From the NCBI GenBank assembly GCA_003254925.1, contig QANZ01033894.1, positions 7,592 to 71,591 on the forward strand: a DNA stretch of 64,000 nucleotides, given 5' to 3'. The position numbers were made by a program, and so were the translations under genes. This document shows, piece after piece, positions 25,262 to 36,231 of this stretch; the stretch's first letter is position 1; every line of letters begins with the position of its first letter. The DNA is from Chamaecrista fasciculata. Taxonomy: Eukaryota; Streptophyta; Magnoliopsida; Fabales; Fabaceae. The notes beneath the pieces were generated by a model, which was given only the letters and a program-made list of their open reading frames with translations, searched no databases and was not told the origin of the DNA.

Positions 25262-25560
25262 ATCTTGCTAAGACTTACAGAGATTGTGGGTCGGCTCCGT
25301 TTGTTCGAGAATCTGTGTCGTACACGTTTTGTTAAAAAAAAGGATCGAGATCGTGACAAGGACAGAGACCGCGACAGAGATCGATCGAGTCGAACCAAGA
25401 GGAGGAGAGGGGATAGGTTGATTCACGGCGGAAATAGAGAAGATGGTGGAGAAGATACTTCAGAGGACAGTGTTAACAATGAAGAAGACGACGAGGATGA
25501 TGATGTTGTCGGCGGCTCACTTAGAATGTTGGGTACGAAGAAATTGGTTGTTGATGATGT
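25262..25560 (+). pseudogene. Captured fragment encoding a basic RD-repeat and an acidic run
   Basis: An open frame from 25265 encodes a charged RD/KD dipeptide stretch (KKKDRDRDKDRDRDRDRSS), a basic patch (KRRRGDR) and an acidic run (NNEEDDEDDDVVGG). This resembles nuclear or RNA-processing proteins, but I could not match a family. It sits directly after the PPR fragment in a different frame, suggesting two captured pieces. It could be an untranslated passenger. Confidence 0.45.
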
Positions 25561-26064
25561 TAATTTGTGGGGCTTAATTTTAGAAAAATTTGGGGTTTTG
25601 ATTTGTGGGTCTGAAGAAATATAGGGGTTTTGATTTTTTTTGTAGTGTACTTGAATGAAATTTGTGGGTATGAAGAAATTGGTGGGGCTTGATTTTGGAA
25701 AAATTTGGGGGTTTTGATTTGTTTGTAGTGTACTTGAATGAAATTTTCAGCTACCCTTTTATAATTAATTTTAACTCAACAGTAAAATTACATAATGTAC
25801 TCTTTGATTTTTGTTTTCTTTATGTTTTGATTCATTTTAGTATAGGGAAAGGACTTAAACGCATAAGAGAAGACTTGTTGGGAGGTTTTTGACATTTTAA
25901 CGTGGTCACAATCACATTTGCCGTCAAATCCTAACAGAAATAAAGCACAGGGGACCAATTCGCTAACGGAGCAAACCACGGGGCACCAAACTGCAAAAAG
26001 TTTTCTTTCAGGGTACCAAAGTGGAACCGCCTCTAACCACATGGTACCAAACTGCAATTTACCC

Positions 26065-26407
26065 AAACAAATGATTCAATTCCGTTTGAGATAAAGAAAC
26101 ATATTTAATTAAAATTTCTGAAAAAAAAAATAAAAAATTGAATCTTTATCTCAAATAATAGACTTAAAATTAAGCAATTAACTGCTATTTAGCCATCATC
26201 ATAGAGTATTTCAAGTAAATACATCAACCGTCGTATTCCTTTTACAATATTATACACAATTATCATACAAGTTATAATAACTACAAGAGAACAGTCTCAA
26301 GAACATGTACAAATTCTGTCAAGATAACTAATGACAGTTAACAATTTTTACGTGGTAAAAGAATTAAGTTTAAATTATTTAACCCTGTTTCACTTCTTTT
26401 TTTTTTC
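26065..26407. other. Spacer
   Basis: AT-rich sequence between two transposon-like elements. Nothing further seen. Confidence 0.4.
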
Positions 26408-26772
26408 TTAATTTGATTTCTATAATTTAAAATTTTGTAGTTGAGTTTTATACCTTAAAAAAATGACAATTCAGCTTTTCACATCAAACTTCCATCAATG
26501 TCTCATTAAAAGTTGGATTAAAAAAATTATTAAATTATGCTTATGTGGCAACTATATGCTGTAATGGCATTCCAAATATACAATATAAACTGTAAAGTAA
26601 CTTAGTGAATTTACTTGAATCATAGATATTTAGAATGCCAAATGATATATGATTGACCACGTCATGAGATTTAACAATTATTGATGGAAGTTTAACGTTA
26701 GAAGCTAAATTAACTTTTTTTAAAGCTATAAAAACTCAATTATAACTTTTAAACAATAGAAATTAACTTAAA
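26408..26772. mobile_element. Fold-back miniature element downstream of the C2 gene
   Basis: The left segment (tttctataattt ... acatcaaacttccatca) and the right segment (gatggaagtttaacgtt ... aatagaaattaactt) are inverted relatives across about 90-100 bp. The centre contains a second inverted pair (ggcattcc / gaatgcc). It has no coding capacity. It lies just past the stop codon of the C2 gene and could enter its 3' UTR. Confidence 0.65.
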
Positions 26773-26849
26773 AATAAGCAAAACTACAAAGAAGGATAAT
26801 ATAATTTAACCAAGAACTGACTAGTGACTACCAAGATAAGTGGAAGAGA

Positions 26850-29800
26850 TCAATTTCCAGAGGATCTTCTGCTCAAGCTAGGAGAAGAATTAATTATCTC
26901 CTGGCCTAGTTCTTTTACTTTGCTAAGAAGAAGCATTTGCTCATTCTCCAACTGATCTATATATGCTTCCTGAGTATCCTCTAGAGCTTCAAGCTCACTC
27001 AAAGCTGTAGAAAGCCCTTCAAGATTCCCATCCTCTATGAAAGATCGAAACTTCACCATTATCTCCTTGATCTGATCAAGCTCAATTCAAACAGTGTGTT
27101 AGAATGATGTCGTGTGTGTATATACCGACAAAACACGGAAGGTAATTTAGTTCAGACAAAGTATTTTGTGACATCAAATGATCTTGCCTGCGTAGGAATC
27201 TGATGTAAATGACTCAATGAAGGATCAGAGTCTAGACTAGGTCTCCTTTGCATCTCTGGGACTTTTCGGGTAACTTGGACGTGAATCTCGCCCTTTTTTA
27301 CGCCTTGAAGAGGTATCCACTTGTCAGCCATCTGGTTCGGAGGCAACCTTTGATATTCTACAACACATTCGCCTATGCTTGACGTGGGTAGTAAGGCATT
27401 ATGGTCCTTAACGTACAGTAATAGGGGACTCCCATCGTCAGGGAACTCTAAGGTCTGGTTCCATTGAGGGTTAAGAGTTCTGTGTATGACCTGCCAGACA
27501 ACGCTTGTGAGTAAGTAACGGAAGTATAGTCTGATTATCAGAATTTTGAGTAAAGTCAGTATTTGCTACTATTCTTTATGAATATATAACCTGTGGAGTG
27601 TTGAGAAATTTTTTTAAAAAAATTCAATTATGAGGTTTTGAGCTGTAAAAAAAACAACCTTGTATGTTATTACAAGAGAATCCAATAGCAAACATTTAAA
27701 AATAGAATAAATAATTGATTTTGTCCCTAAAAGATGATTAGATTTCTCAATTTAGTCCCTAAAAGATAATATTATAAGATTTAATCACTGAAAGATACAA
27801 TTATAATCAATTTGGTCCCTCTGTTAAAGTTACCAACAGAAATTTAATGACAAATCTAATGTAAAGATTTTGTAGGGATTGCACTTAACAATTGAATCAA
27901 ATTTGTCATTAAATTTAAATTAATATATTCATAAAAGGCCTAAAATGATTATAATTGCATCATTCAGGAACTTAATCTTATAATTCTATCTTTTAGGGAC
28001 TAAATTAAGAAATTAATCATCTTTTTAGGACCAAATAATTAATTTACTCTTAAAAAATTGCAGTTATGCCATGTGATCACTTGAACTGTTCTTAGATACA
28101 TAATTCAAATCAGTTCAGAAAACTCTAAAAATTAACCTATGGAAACGATTTTCTTTAAAATAGAGGATCAAGATTTTTTTTCTTCTTTTAATTCACAGAA
28201 TACAGAGGAAAATTGAAGGAAAAATCATAATAGCATGTCACTCAGTAATCAACTAATCATGCACTGTGCCATTGTTACCATCAGTATTTATGATGTGATT
28301 TAGGTAATATTGCAAATCCTAAGATCGCCCAATTTAACAGATTATGCTAACCTTTGTCTTTTTCTTCATGTTTCCATAGTGTACTCTCACATATGGATCA
28401 CTGGTCCCTCTGAGATCAGCAGCAACAAGATCCCTGGCCTCAATCAGGACAAGCTCAATCCAACCATTGCCCGAGCCAAACGCCGAACCCTGCTTATTTC
28501 AAATGAGTTAAAAACATTTTGTTACAATATATATAGCTATATCATCATTCATTTTTATATGCCGTAACAAAATATTTTACTGAATAACTTTTTTTGGTCA
28601 CAAAGCTTACCCTAGATCCTTCTTGGTCATCCACCCTAATCACTTCTATTTGAAGTCTTAATTCTCCAGAACTAACTCTTTCGAGAGGAATCCATACATC
28701 CTTGATCGACCCTTCTGCCAGTCCTTCCAAATTTACCGAAGCACTGCCAATGTTTTCATCTCCAAAAGTTTCTTCATTAAAGCATTTTATTTTCAAGTAT
28801 TCACCACCACCAATTTCATCGAATTGGAAGCTATGATTCCAGACTGGGTTAGTAGTATGAACAGTCCTTGTTCTATATACAAGCTGGAAAGATTATTAAT
28901 AGCAAAGTCAGATGAAGCATAATTATGCACTTAAATTAATGAAAGTATGCAATCAGTAAGCATAGACAATGTCACTGACCTTTCCATATTGCAATTTTAC
29001 ATATGGATCAAATTTTCCAAATTTGTCTTTTGCAGCAAAATCCTTTCCTTCCACAACAGTTATGTTAAGTTTCCTTCCAGTTCTTGTCTGAAGATTTGAT
29101 GAACCATTAAGTGATTGCTGAGAAGCAACACGGACATTGTTCATGCTATGTGAACCATCAGAGTATTGCCATTCTTTCACTATAATTCTCACCTTCAACT
29201 ACAAAACAAAGTGGTGGTGATATGAATAAAATATCCCCGTTCACCAAGCCTAATATATATATTCACGAAAGATAAATCAATAATAATTTTCTGAAAAGAA
29301 AATGTGATATCACAACATATCAGTCAAAAGAGAACGGAAGTACACAATATAAAAGTATGCTATCTCAAGAATCTATCACATTACAGATCCCTAAAACTTA
29401 GTATTTGCTACAGTAAACTTGGCCAACAGAGTAAAAAATAATGCTACTGAGGTTGCAAGCTTTACTCCAGTATGACTAATATGAAATTATCCTCGGGTTT
29501 TGATTAAGATCAACAACAATCAAAGCGTTTTCTCACTAGATGGGGTCGGCTATATGGATTAACTAATGCCAACACATTTTGTTTTTGCACATTTCTATCG
29601 TTAGATTATTAATGATTAAATCTTTTCGAATAGAGGCATACACAGCTGTCCAATGGGTTTTGACTTTTGATTAAGATCACATCATAAAAGATTATTGGGA
29701 TATAAACATAATCCTTTTCCTGTGGCACACATGAATACATATTTTACAATTTTCATGAACTATGAATGTGGTTCAATTTGATTCTAGTTTCATTATACCT

Positions 29801-32800
29801 CAGTTGGACAGCTTATGTATTTTAATTAGAAAAAAAGAACAAGCTTGTCAGCCTGTGTGAAAATCACAAGCCACTGTAGCCAATTTCAACTGCAGATAAC
29901 CAAGGTGTCTTAATAATAAAGCAAATTTGGGGCTTACAATTAAGAAAGAACTTATGAAATGGTCACAAGGATGATATCATACCTCTCCTGAATCGGCCCC
30001 CTCAAATGGGACAACCATTTCAACTTCATCTCCACAAAACTGCGCTTGCTTTGCTATGACACCAGAATCGGGTCCTATTGCCCACATTATTGTAGAATCA
30101 TCTTCAACATGCCTCATCTAATTATAGACGAACATTTAAGTTGGAATAATGCAAAAGATAATGGCTGAAAGAGAAAAAGTCTGCTTGTCTAAGAATATAT
30201 TTAGTGGTAATTGTTCTATTTTAGCAACTAACCATCTAATTGCTAGCTCAAAAAGGAGAACATCAGTGACAGTACCTTAATTTCACAACTTGATAGATAG
30301 TCATACTTCACGTTTCCAGGAGGACACTCGTAGAGATTGAAATGAAGAGTTCCAGTATTGTCATGTAAAACCATATTATATGTTGCATCCCATCGAGGAG
30401 TTGAACCCAATCTCACATCTGTTTTCCTGGTTAATTCTTCAAGTTCTATCTCAACAAAGGTATGTAGGTCCTTGTCATCAAAATTTTCTTCTAAACAGCC
30501 ATTGGTTGAACCATTTTGTTGCCTCCTACTTGGGCTTCCCTTGAAGCAACTCCTAGAAAGTTTATTTGCTGAAATCACTTTAACATATATTATGCCTCCA
30601 ACAGCTCTTTTTTTCAGGTCTACAGCAGGCAAGGAGAAACAACGGCGGCGAGGCTCCACCATAGTTTTAACTAATGTGTCAGTAATAAGTTTAACCTACA
30701 TAAAGAGGAAATGTACAATTAGCATGAAACTTGGACTCAGCCTGAGGGGAAAATAAAGATACAAAGTCAGCCAAAGACACTCAAATCCCCAGAGAATGTA
30801 TCAAGACAAAGAGAATACATGGCCAAAATATGGTGGAGATATTTACATATCTCAACTTGAAAGAAACATCAGCTTTATGTAAATATTTCCTTGTACTAAA
30901 TCATTCTGAAATAGAAAGTATTATATGCTTCTTCTTCTCTTATTCGATGGGTGCTGTTTCAGTGCACCTAGATAAGTATATTATACAAATAGTCCTTATA
31001 CTAAATCTACAAGCATATAAAAACAAATTTCTATGAACTTGAGCTCAGACTGAACTTAAGTGACATACAGAGTTAGCTTCAATATCTAGAGTGCAAAACC
31101 ATTACTGAAAAAGTCTCACTGAACCAGAGGCTTAATCAACTTTCCAAAAACAGCACCGCAGAACATAATATAGGGTACTTATCAGAAAATGTATTTTTGT
31201 TATTTTTCAAAGTTAAGGGAAGAAACACACCAGCCAAGAAGAAACACCAGGTAACTCTGTAGCAGGTAGCGATTGGCTTCCGCCACTTCCAAAAGCTACT
31301 CCTATTCTCACCTCAGGAGTTGATAGAAATGAATACAAAAGTGCTTTACCATCTAGAATTGGGGACAAGAGAAGCTGTCAAATATAAATGAATGATTAGA
31401 TTAATAATATAAATGAACCAATCCAGCTTCGCAGCAATGCAACAATATGAGGGCGTGGCCATGAAATTTAAAGACATAAAATTTTATAAGACAGTTATAA
31501 ACTGGTAATCATGCAGTATATGATGCTCAGACTCAGCCACATAACCTGTAAGTGCTATTTACATGGTTCAAAAATCAAGATAACCTCCCAAATAGGCTTG
31601 TATTTCTATCTCTTATTTTGCTTTATTTAAGCATCATTTCATGACAGCAAACCATTGCATTAAATTTGAAGAGAAAATGAAGAATGATACTTTACTTACC
31701 TCACCCTTGATATGAAGACTGTTAACCACAATTCGGGCAGTTCCCATCAAAGGCTTAGCAAGCTTGGCAAACATCAAAATACTCATTTCATTTGTGTCCC
31801 AATCAAAACCAAGTCGAAGGAATCGCTGTCGAATACCAAAAGAATATTAAAATCTAATGTATCTGGATTGTGGAATGTACCAGCAGTTTAAAGGATAAGG
31901 CATAGAACTTAACAAAGAAGAAAAGGAAGACAAACTGCCCAGAAAAGTAAGAATAATATAAGTAGGAACTCCAAATATAGTGATTTAGTTGGCATATAAA
32001 TATGAAAAATACTTCAGCAACATCAACTTCCCAGAAAGTCCAATGGGTGAAAAAGATGGTTCAAATTTCGTTTTTACATGGAATATTATTTGAAATCCTA
32101 GAATTTTGAATTTAGCGTTTAATTTTCAATTAGTCCTTGAATTTTACTCTTCATTTCTCAATAGTTTTTTCTTTCAAAGTATAAAATTTAGATATGAAAA
32201 TGCCCAAACTGATGACAGTAATGTCCTACCCCACCAAAACCCCCACTATACACCCCAGGCCAACTAAAAGATTAAGGAAGTTTATTAAATATATAAGAAT
32301 ATGCTAGCGATATCAGAAATATGGATCACAGCAAAACCTGTTCACCGTAAGTTGACCATCTCATCCCCTGAAGACCCAAGCAAGGAGGGCATGATCCGAG
32401 TGAAAACTCCTGTAGCTCGACTCTTTCCTACATGACACAGATTGCTTTAGTCCAATACCCATCTATCAAATTTCAGCATCAATTAAATGTTCAAACTACT
32501 TTGGTCAACGAACATGAAATTATATGCAAAAAAGGATGAGTATCACTTACTATAAGTTTTGGTTTTCGAAGCTTTAAACGTTTCTGCACTCACAGAAGAA
32601 AGAATAAGGTAATTAGTTCATATATCAAAATTAAAAAAAAAAAATGAATGTGTCAAGTGTCAACTGTTGTTGAACAGAATGAAGGCCATGATCATACATT
32701 GCATAAATTAGAGTCACTAATCACCAATAAGTAGTTTATCCACTCTTTCAATTTTCTTTCCCTATAACAGGAAAAAGAAAACCTCAAATCTTACATTCAG

Positions 32801-33988
32801 TTTCTTTATTCTTATATGGGGACCAGAGGCAAAATCTTTTTGTTTTTCTAAAAATAATCTGAGGCAGATCCTGGAATGGTCTCATTTAATGATTTAAGCA
32901 ATGGATAGAACATCCACACCAGGCAAAAACTAGAAATATCAGTATTGGAAAAAGCTGAAAAGTGACATCAATCACCAATATAGTAACTGGAAAGGGAAAA
33001 GAAATTTCACCTCCACCATAGCTGATAATCTTATAGAAAGCTTCGGGTTAAAAGAGTTGGGCCAAACTTCAGTCAACAGTTTATTCAGCCACTCACAGTG
33101 CTCCAATGGTGTAATATGCTATAAGAACAAGAAATGAATCAATTTCATAGATACATTTTAAGGATGTCAAAAGAAGTAAGGAAGGGGGACATTACCAAGG
33201 TGTCCAGTACTATCCGCTTCCATTTATTGTTTAAGTCCTCCACAAGTAATTTGCGTTGGTAACACCCATACTTCAAATAAAACAGAAAGTATCTTTCATT
33301 AACTCCTTATATCATATACCACTATTTCAAACCCAAAAACAATAAAAGAAAAAAATTCTCCTAAAACAGAATTTAGAGTTGTCATTTATTCAAACAAAAT
33401 GAAGATCACTTCTGAGTACTAAATATATAATGCTTAAGAATAACAATTCAAAGTTCAAATACTCCTCAATAAAGCCTAAATGCCCAACAGATTCTCAAAG
33501 TCAACCGAAGCTGAATTTTATTGACTTCACTCAATCTAATCTAGAAAATTCACCGCAAAGTCTCAAACCGATCTTCACTACATCGAAGAACAAGGGGGTC
33601 CATCGAGGAAATCGGAGGAGAAATATGAAATATATAATACAAAGCAGTGGTACCCACCAATCAGAGAAAGAAGCAGACAGATACAAATACAATCATAAGA
33701 ACACCAAATTATAAGATTATAGGATAGTAATCTCCTAAAAGAAAAAGGAGGAGAGAGAGAAAGAATAGGGAGATATGAATAGCACTAATTGAGTACCTGA
33801 ATAGTTAACCATACAGCCAATACAAGCGGAACAAAGTTGGAGAGAGAGAATGCCCATCGCTCAATAGCCCAAGCTACCAAAATCAGAGGAAGGAAGGGAA
33901 GAATTTGGGGCTTATCTTCACGAAGATAGTTGAAGAAGTCTGTTGCTGCATCTTCAACACGGAGAAGTAACCTTTTCTTTCTACTCAT
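26850..33988 (-). CDS. NTMC2T3: Membrane-anchored SMP/triple-C2 protein (NTMC2T3 / SYTF type)
   Basis: Fourteen exons: 33988-33797, 33270-33196, 33118-33011, 32583-32551, 32427-32338, 31825-31700, 31374-31231, 30695-30276, 30117-29983, 29198-28980, 28883-28611, 28489-28352, 27490-27188 and 27071-26850. All are phase 0, giving 825 aa (family about 815). Residues 25-64 form the N-terminal membrane anchor (ILPFLPLILVAWAIERW). Residues about 90-275 match the lipid-binding SMP-like region (CEWLNKLLTEVWP). C2 domains start near 288 (GGIIYVKVISANKL), 481 (LNITVVEGKDFAAKDKFGKF) and 614 (GWIELVLIEARDLVAADLRG); the second and third keep Asp residues of the calcium loops. Residues 771-806 form a coiled coil. 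Relatives tether the ER to other membranes and move lipids. The last intron starts with GC (CAG followed by GCAAGA). Introns carry a MITE and a SINE. Confidence 0.93.
27705..28049. mobile_element. Miniature inverted-repeat element in intron 12 of the C2 gene
   Basis: About 345 bp with terminal inverted repeats of roughly 105 bp (left tttgtccctaaaagatgatt, right aatcatctttttaggacc). It lies in the intron between the exons at 28352-28489 and 27188-27490. The flanking bases ttaaaaat/ttaaaaaat could be an imperfect target duplication. There is no coding capacity. Confidence 0.75.
29498..29679 (+). mobile_element. SINE-like retroposon with exact 15-bp target duplication, in a C2-gene intron
   Basis: The 15-mer ttttgattaagatca occurs at 29498-29512 and again at 29665-29679. 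The enclosed 152-bp body contains gatggggtcggctatatgga, a phrase I recognise from short dispersed repeats in many dicot genomes. It has no coding capacity. Exact flanking repeats of this length indicate target-primed insertion. The family name is not certain, and orientation is inferred only from that phrase. Confidence 0.7.
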
Positions 33989-34550
33989 TGTATAGAAGCA
34001 AAATCGTTTCGTCTGATCTTGATTTTTCTTTTGTTTCTATCCTATGGTGTCTATTATCAGCGTGTGGTATCCATGAACATGGCGGTAGGTATAAATGATT
34101 CCCAATTCCAAAATAGGGAATAGATATTTCAGCCAAGTCAACAGATATTTCCGAGTGAACGAATATTGAAGATGTGATTGGGTGAACTGGAAGAAGAAAA
34201 CAATAAAAGGAAGAAAAGGAAACCGAAATGGAAAGTGACAGAGCAATATTTCTGGAAGTGGAAGGGTATAGAGGAGAGAGAATACAGAGTAGAGATTTGA
34301 AGAGAGAGAGAGAGAGAGAGAGAGGGCGTAGAAACTATAACGAAAGAAAGACGAAGGGGTAAAAACTAAAAACTAAAAAATGAGGGGAACATGAAAGGAC
34401 GTTATATTGTCCGGAAAATAGAAAGGACTAAAATCTTATTCGGTACCTCACAAATTCATTTTTCTCAATTTGATCCTTTATATTGTCATAATTAAGTTCA
34501 TAAAGAGTCATTATAACATAAAAATAGTCAAATAAACACAATAAAAAAAT
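33989..34550. promoter_or_regulatory. Promoter/5' UTR region of the C2 gene
   Basis: Upstream of the C2 gene (transcribed leftward). An (AG)n tract at about 34300-34324 reads as (CT)n on the gene strand, a common feature of plant 5' leaders and TATA-less promoters. No precise TATA box or start site could be fixed. Confidence 0.4.
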
Positions 34551-34556
34551 AAACCA

Positions 34557-34710
34557 ACAAGGAAATAAACTACAATCAGATCAAACAATAAAAAGGAAAT
34601 AAACCACTAACAAGGAAATAAACCACAATCAGGCCAAACTATAAAGGAAATAAAGTACAAGAAGGAAATAAATTACAAGAAGGAAATAAAACACATGAAG
34701 GAAATAAACA
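34557..34710. repeat. Minisatellite-like cluster of aaggaaataaa
   Basis: The 11-mer aaggaaataaa recurs about seven times at irregular spacings of 18-37 bp, separated by related linkers such as ccacaatcag and gtacaag. It probably arose by slippage or unequal exchange. No coding content. Confidence 0.75.
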
Positions 34711-35231
34711 TTCACCTATTAGCCATCATTCATGATTTGGAACAAAGACCGCAAAGCAAACAAAGCAACGGAAGAAGTCATTATTCACGTTTGGAACAAA
34801 CAAAGCAAACAGAGCAGCTGAAGAAGTTCTTTTTTACTTTCTTATTCCCTTCCTTATAAACTTTGAATCTCTGTATCAACTTTCCTCCATCATTGTTTCT
34901 CAATTTATTTGCTCCTCGGTTGTACACTGTTCATCCTTCTTCATCTACTTTGTAAGTTTCAAAACTTCTTATGCATTAAATCCCTTCTTTTTCATTTTAT
35001 ATCTGCATCTTGATTTGTTTATCAATATTTCTTTTTTACATTGTTCAAATTTGTTCATCTCTTTCTTCTATCTTCATAACTGGTTGTTCATCTATTTTTT
35101 CTAAAAAAAAACTCTGAATCGTTATGCTCCTAATCGGTCGGTTCACGCTGGTTTTGGTGGTTCTTAACCGAATTTGAACACATCCAATTCTTAAGCCAGA
35201 TTGAACCAAACCAGGCACTAGTGGCGGAGGG

Positions 35232-35234
<3 letters not shown>
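34711..35234. other. Spacer with a two-copy 50-bp tandem repeat
   Basis: Two related units (tttggaacaaa...gaagaag) lie at about 34728-34828. They are followed by a TATA-like ttataaa near 34855 and a gtaagt donor-like site near 34950, which may mark a lost promoter or first exon, but no coding sequence follows. The stretch ends at the poly-C run. Confidence 0.4.
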
Positions 35235-35326
<92 letters not shown>

Positions 35327-35327
35327 N
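35235..35327. other. 92-base poly-C run plus one N: assembly artefact
   Basis: A perfect run of C from 35235 to 35326 ends in an N. Such a homopolymer is not credible in this AT-rich context. It most likely marks an unresolved gap filled with low-quality read ends. Confidence 0.85.
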
Positions 35328-36036
35328 GGGTATTCAACGTCAATAATAATAATTAATTCTCTCACCGTGAATTCTCTATTTAAGAGAAGAACCATTAATT
35401 CACACTGATGTGATTAGATAGAAGGTTTAAAATTGATAACAAAACAAATTATGAGGGATTAAACTAATAAGAGAAATCTGAAATGGACTAAATTGATAAA
35501 AAATGAATATAGGAGGGTTGGAGATAAGAGATTGTTTAATATATAAGGAGGGAGGCAGATTGATGCGGTCCCCACTTGGGGTGGACTCTTCTTGTTAATC
35601 GGCGGCTACAATTAGTCAACTATTTTAGAAGAATGTTACGAAGCTGCCTGTGGCATGCTACCTACCTTCTTCTTCGTGCCAACCATTTTAATTTATTTTA
35701 TAGTCACTACATACAATACAAGGTTTGAATTCAGACTTTTTGTATAGTTGAAGCGTTGAGATTTATGTTTAGATTTTAAAACATTTTTAACGGTATATTA
35801 TGATGATTTTCTTGCAATTTAACGAGCAACCTCTCTTGAATGTAGTATTGGGAGAGAAATGAATAAGTAGAAAGAGAAAATAAGTTTTTATGACACTTTC
35901 TCTTTCTATCATGTTCTTTTCTCTCTTTGCACTACATTTCTAAAATAATATGGAGAATCCAAATTGATGTGACCAGATGATTATGAAACTTTTAAATTCT
36001 TTAGCTCAAACAAAATAAAAAGATTACCAACAAAAG
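35328..36036. other. Spacer
   Basis: AT-rich intergenic sequence with no gene, RNA or clear repeat structure that I can support. Confidence 0.5.
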
Positions 36037-36231
36037 TTGGTCTAGCTGGCAAGGAGTTAGCTCATAACTCATAAGGTTGTGACTTGTGAGTTTGAATCGC
36101 GCTGTTAATGCTCACCTTGTTGATAGGAAGTCCGTAAGTATCTTTATAAGCGCTCATAAAGTCTCGAAGTATGCTTTGATTTTAGTGAGCTACGATACTC
36201 AATTCACTTAAATTTTTTTTACCAAAAAAAA
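36037..36231 (+). mobile_element. tRNA-derived SINE
   Basis: The 5' part contains a pol III A-box (tggtctagctgg) at its start and, about 45 bp on, a B-box (gagtttgaatc). This is the arrangement of a tRNA-type internal promoter, but the rest does not fold as a tRNA. It ends in a T-run followed by accaaaaaaaa. The flanking taccaacaaaag and taccaaaaaaaag could be a degraded duplication. Confidence 0.65.

Larger units (their letters stand above)
24224..26064. mobile_element. Pack-MULE-like non-autonomous element with long terminal inverted repeats
   Basis: Arms 24224-24540 and 25755-26064 are inverted copies of each other (ends gggtaaattg... and ...caatttaccc), about 310-320 bp each. A second inverted block, about 24715-24850 against 25625-25755, continues inward; the right arm lacks about 170 bp present on the left. 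The interior carries gene-like sequence (see 25027-25211 and 25262-25560). No transposase is encoded. The flanking 9-mers do not match well, so a clean target duplication is not visible. Long arms plus captured exon-like DNA fit the Pack-MULE pattern of Mutator-like elements. Confidence 0.75.

Noticed and set aside
30358-30756. 132-codon plus-strand frame
   Set aside because: Antisense shadow of exon 8 of the C2 gene.
33430-33714. 94-codon plus-strand frame
   Set aside because: Lies in intron 1 of the C2 gene on the opposite strand; no family resemblance.
35045-35395. A minus-strand frame with a long poly-Gly run
   Set aside because: Produced by the poly-C artefact and an N.
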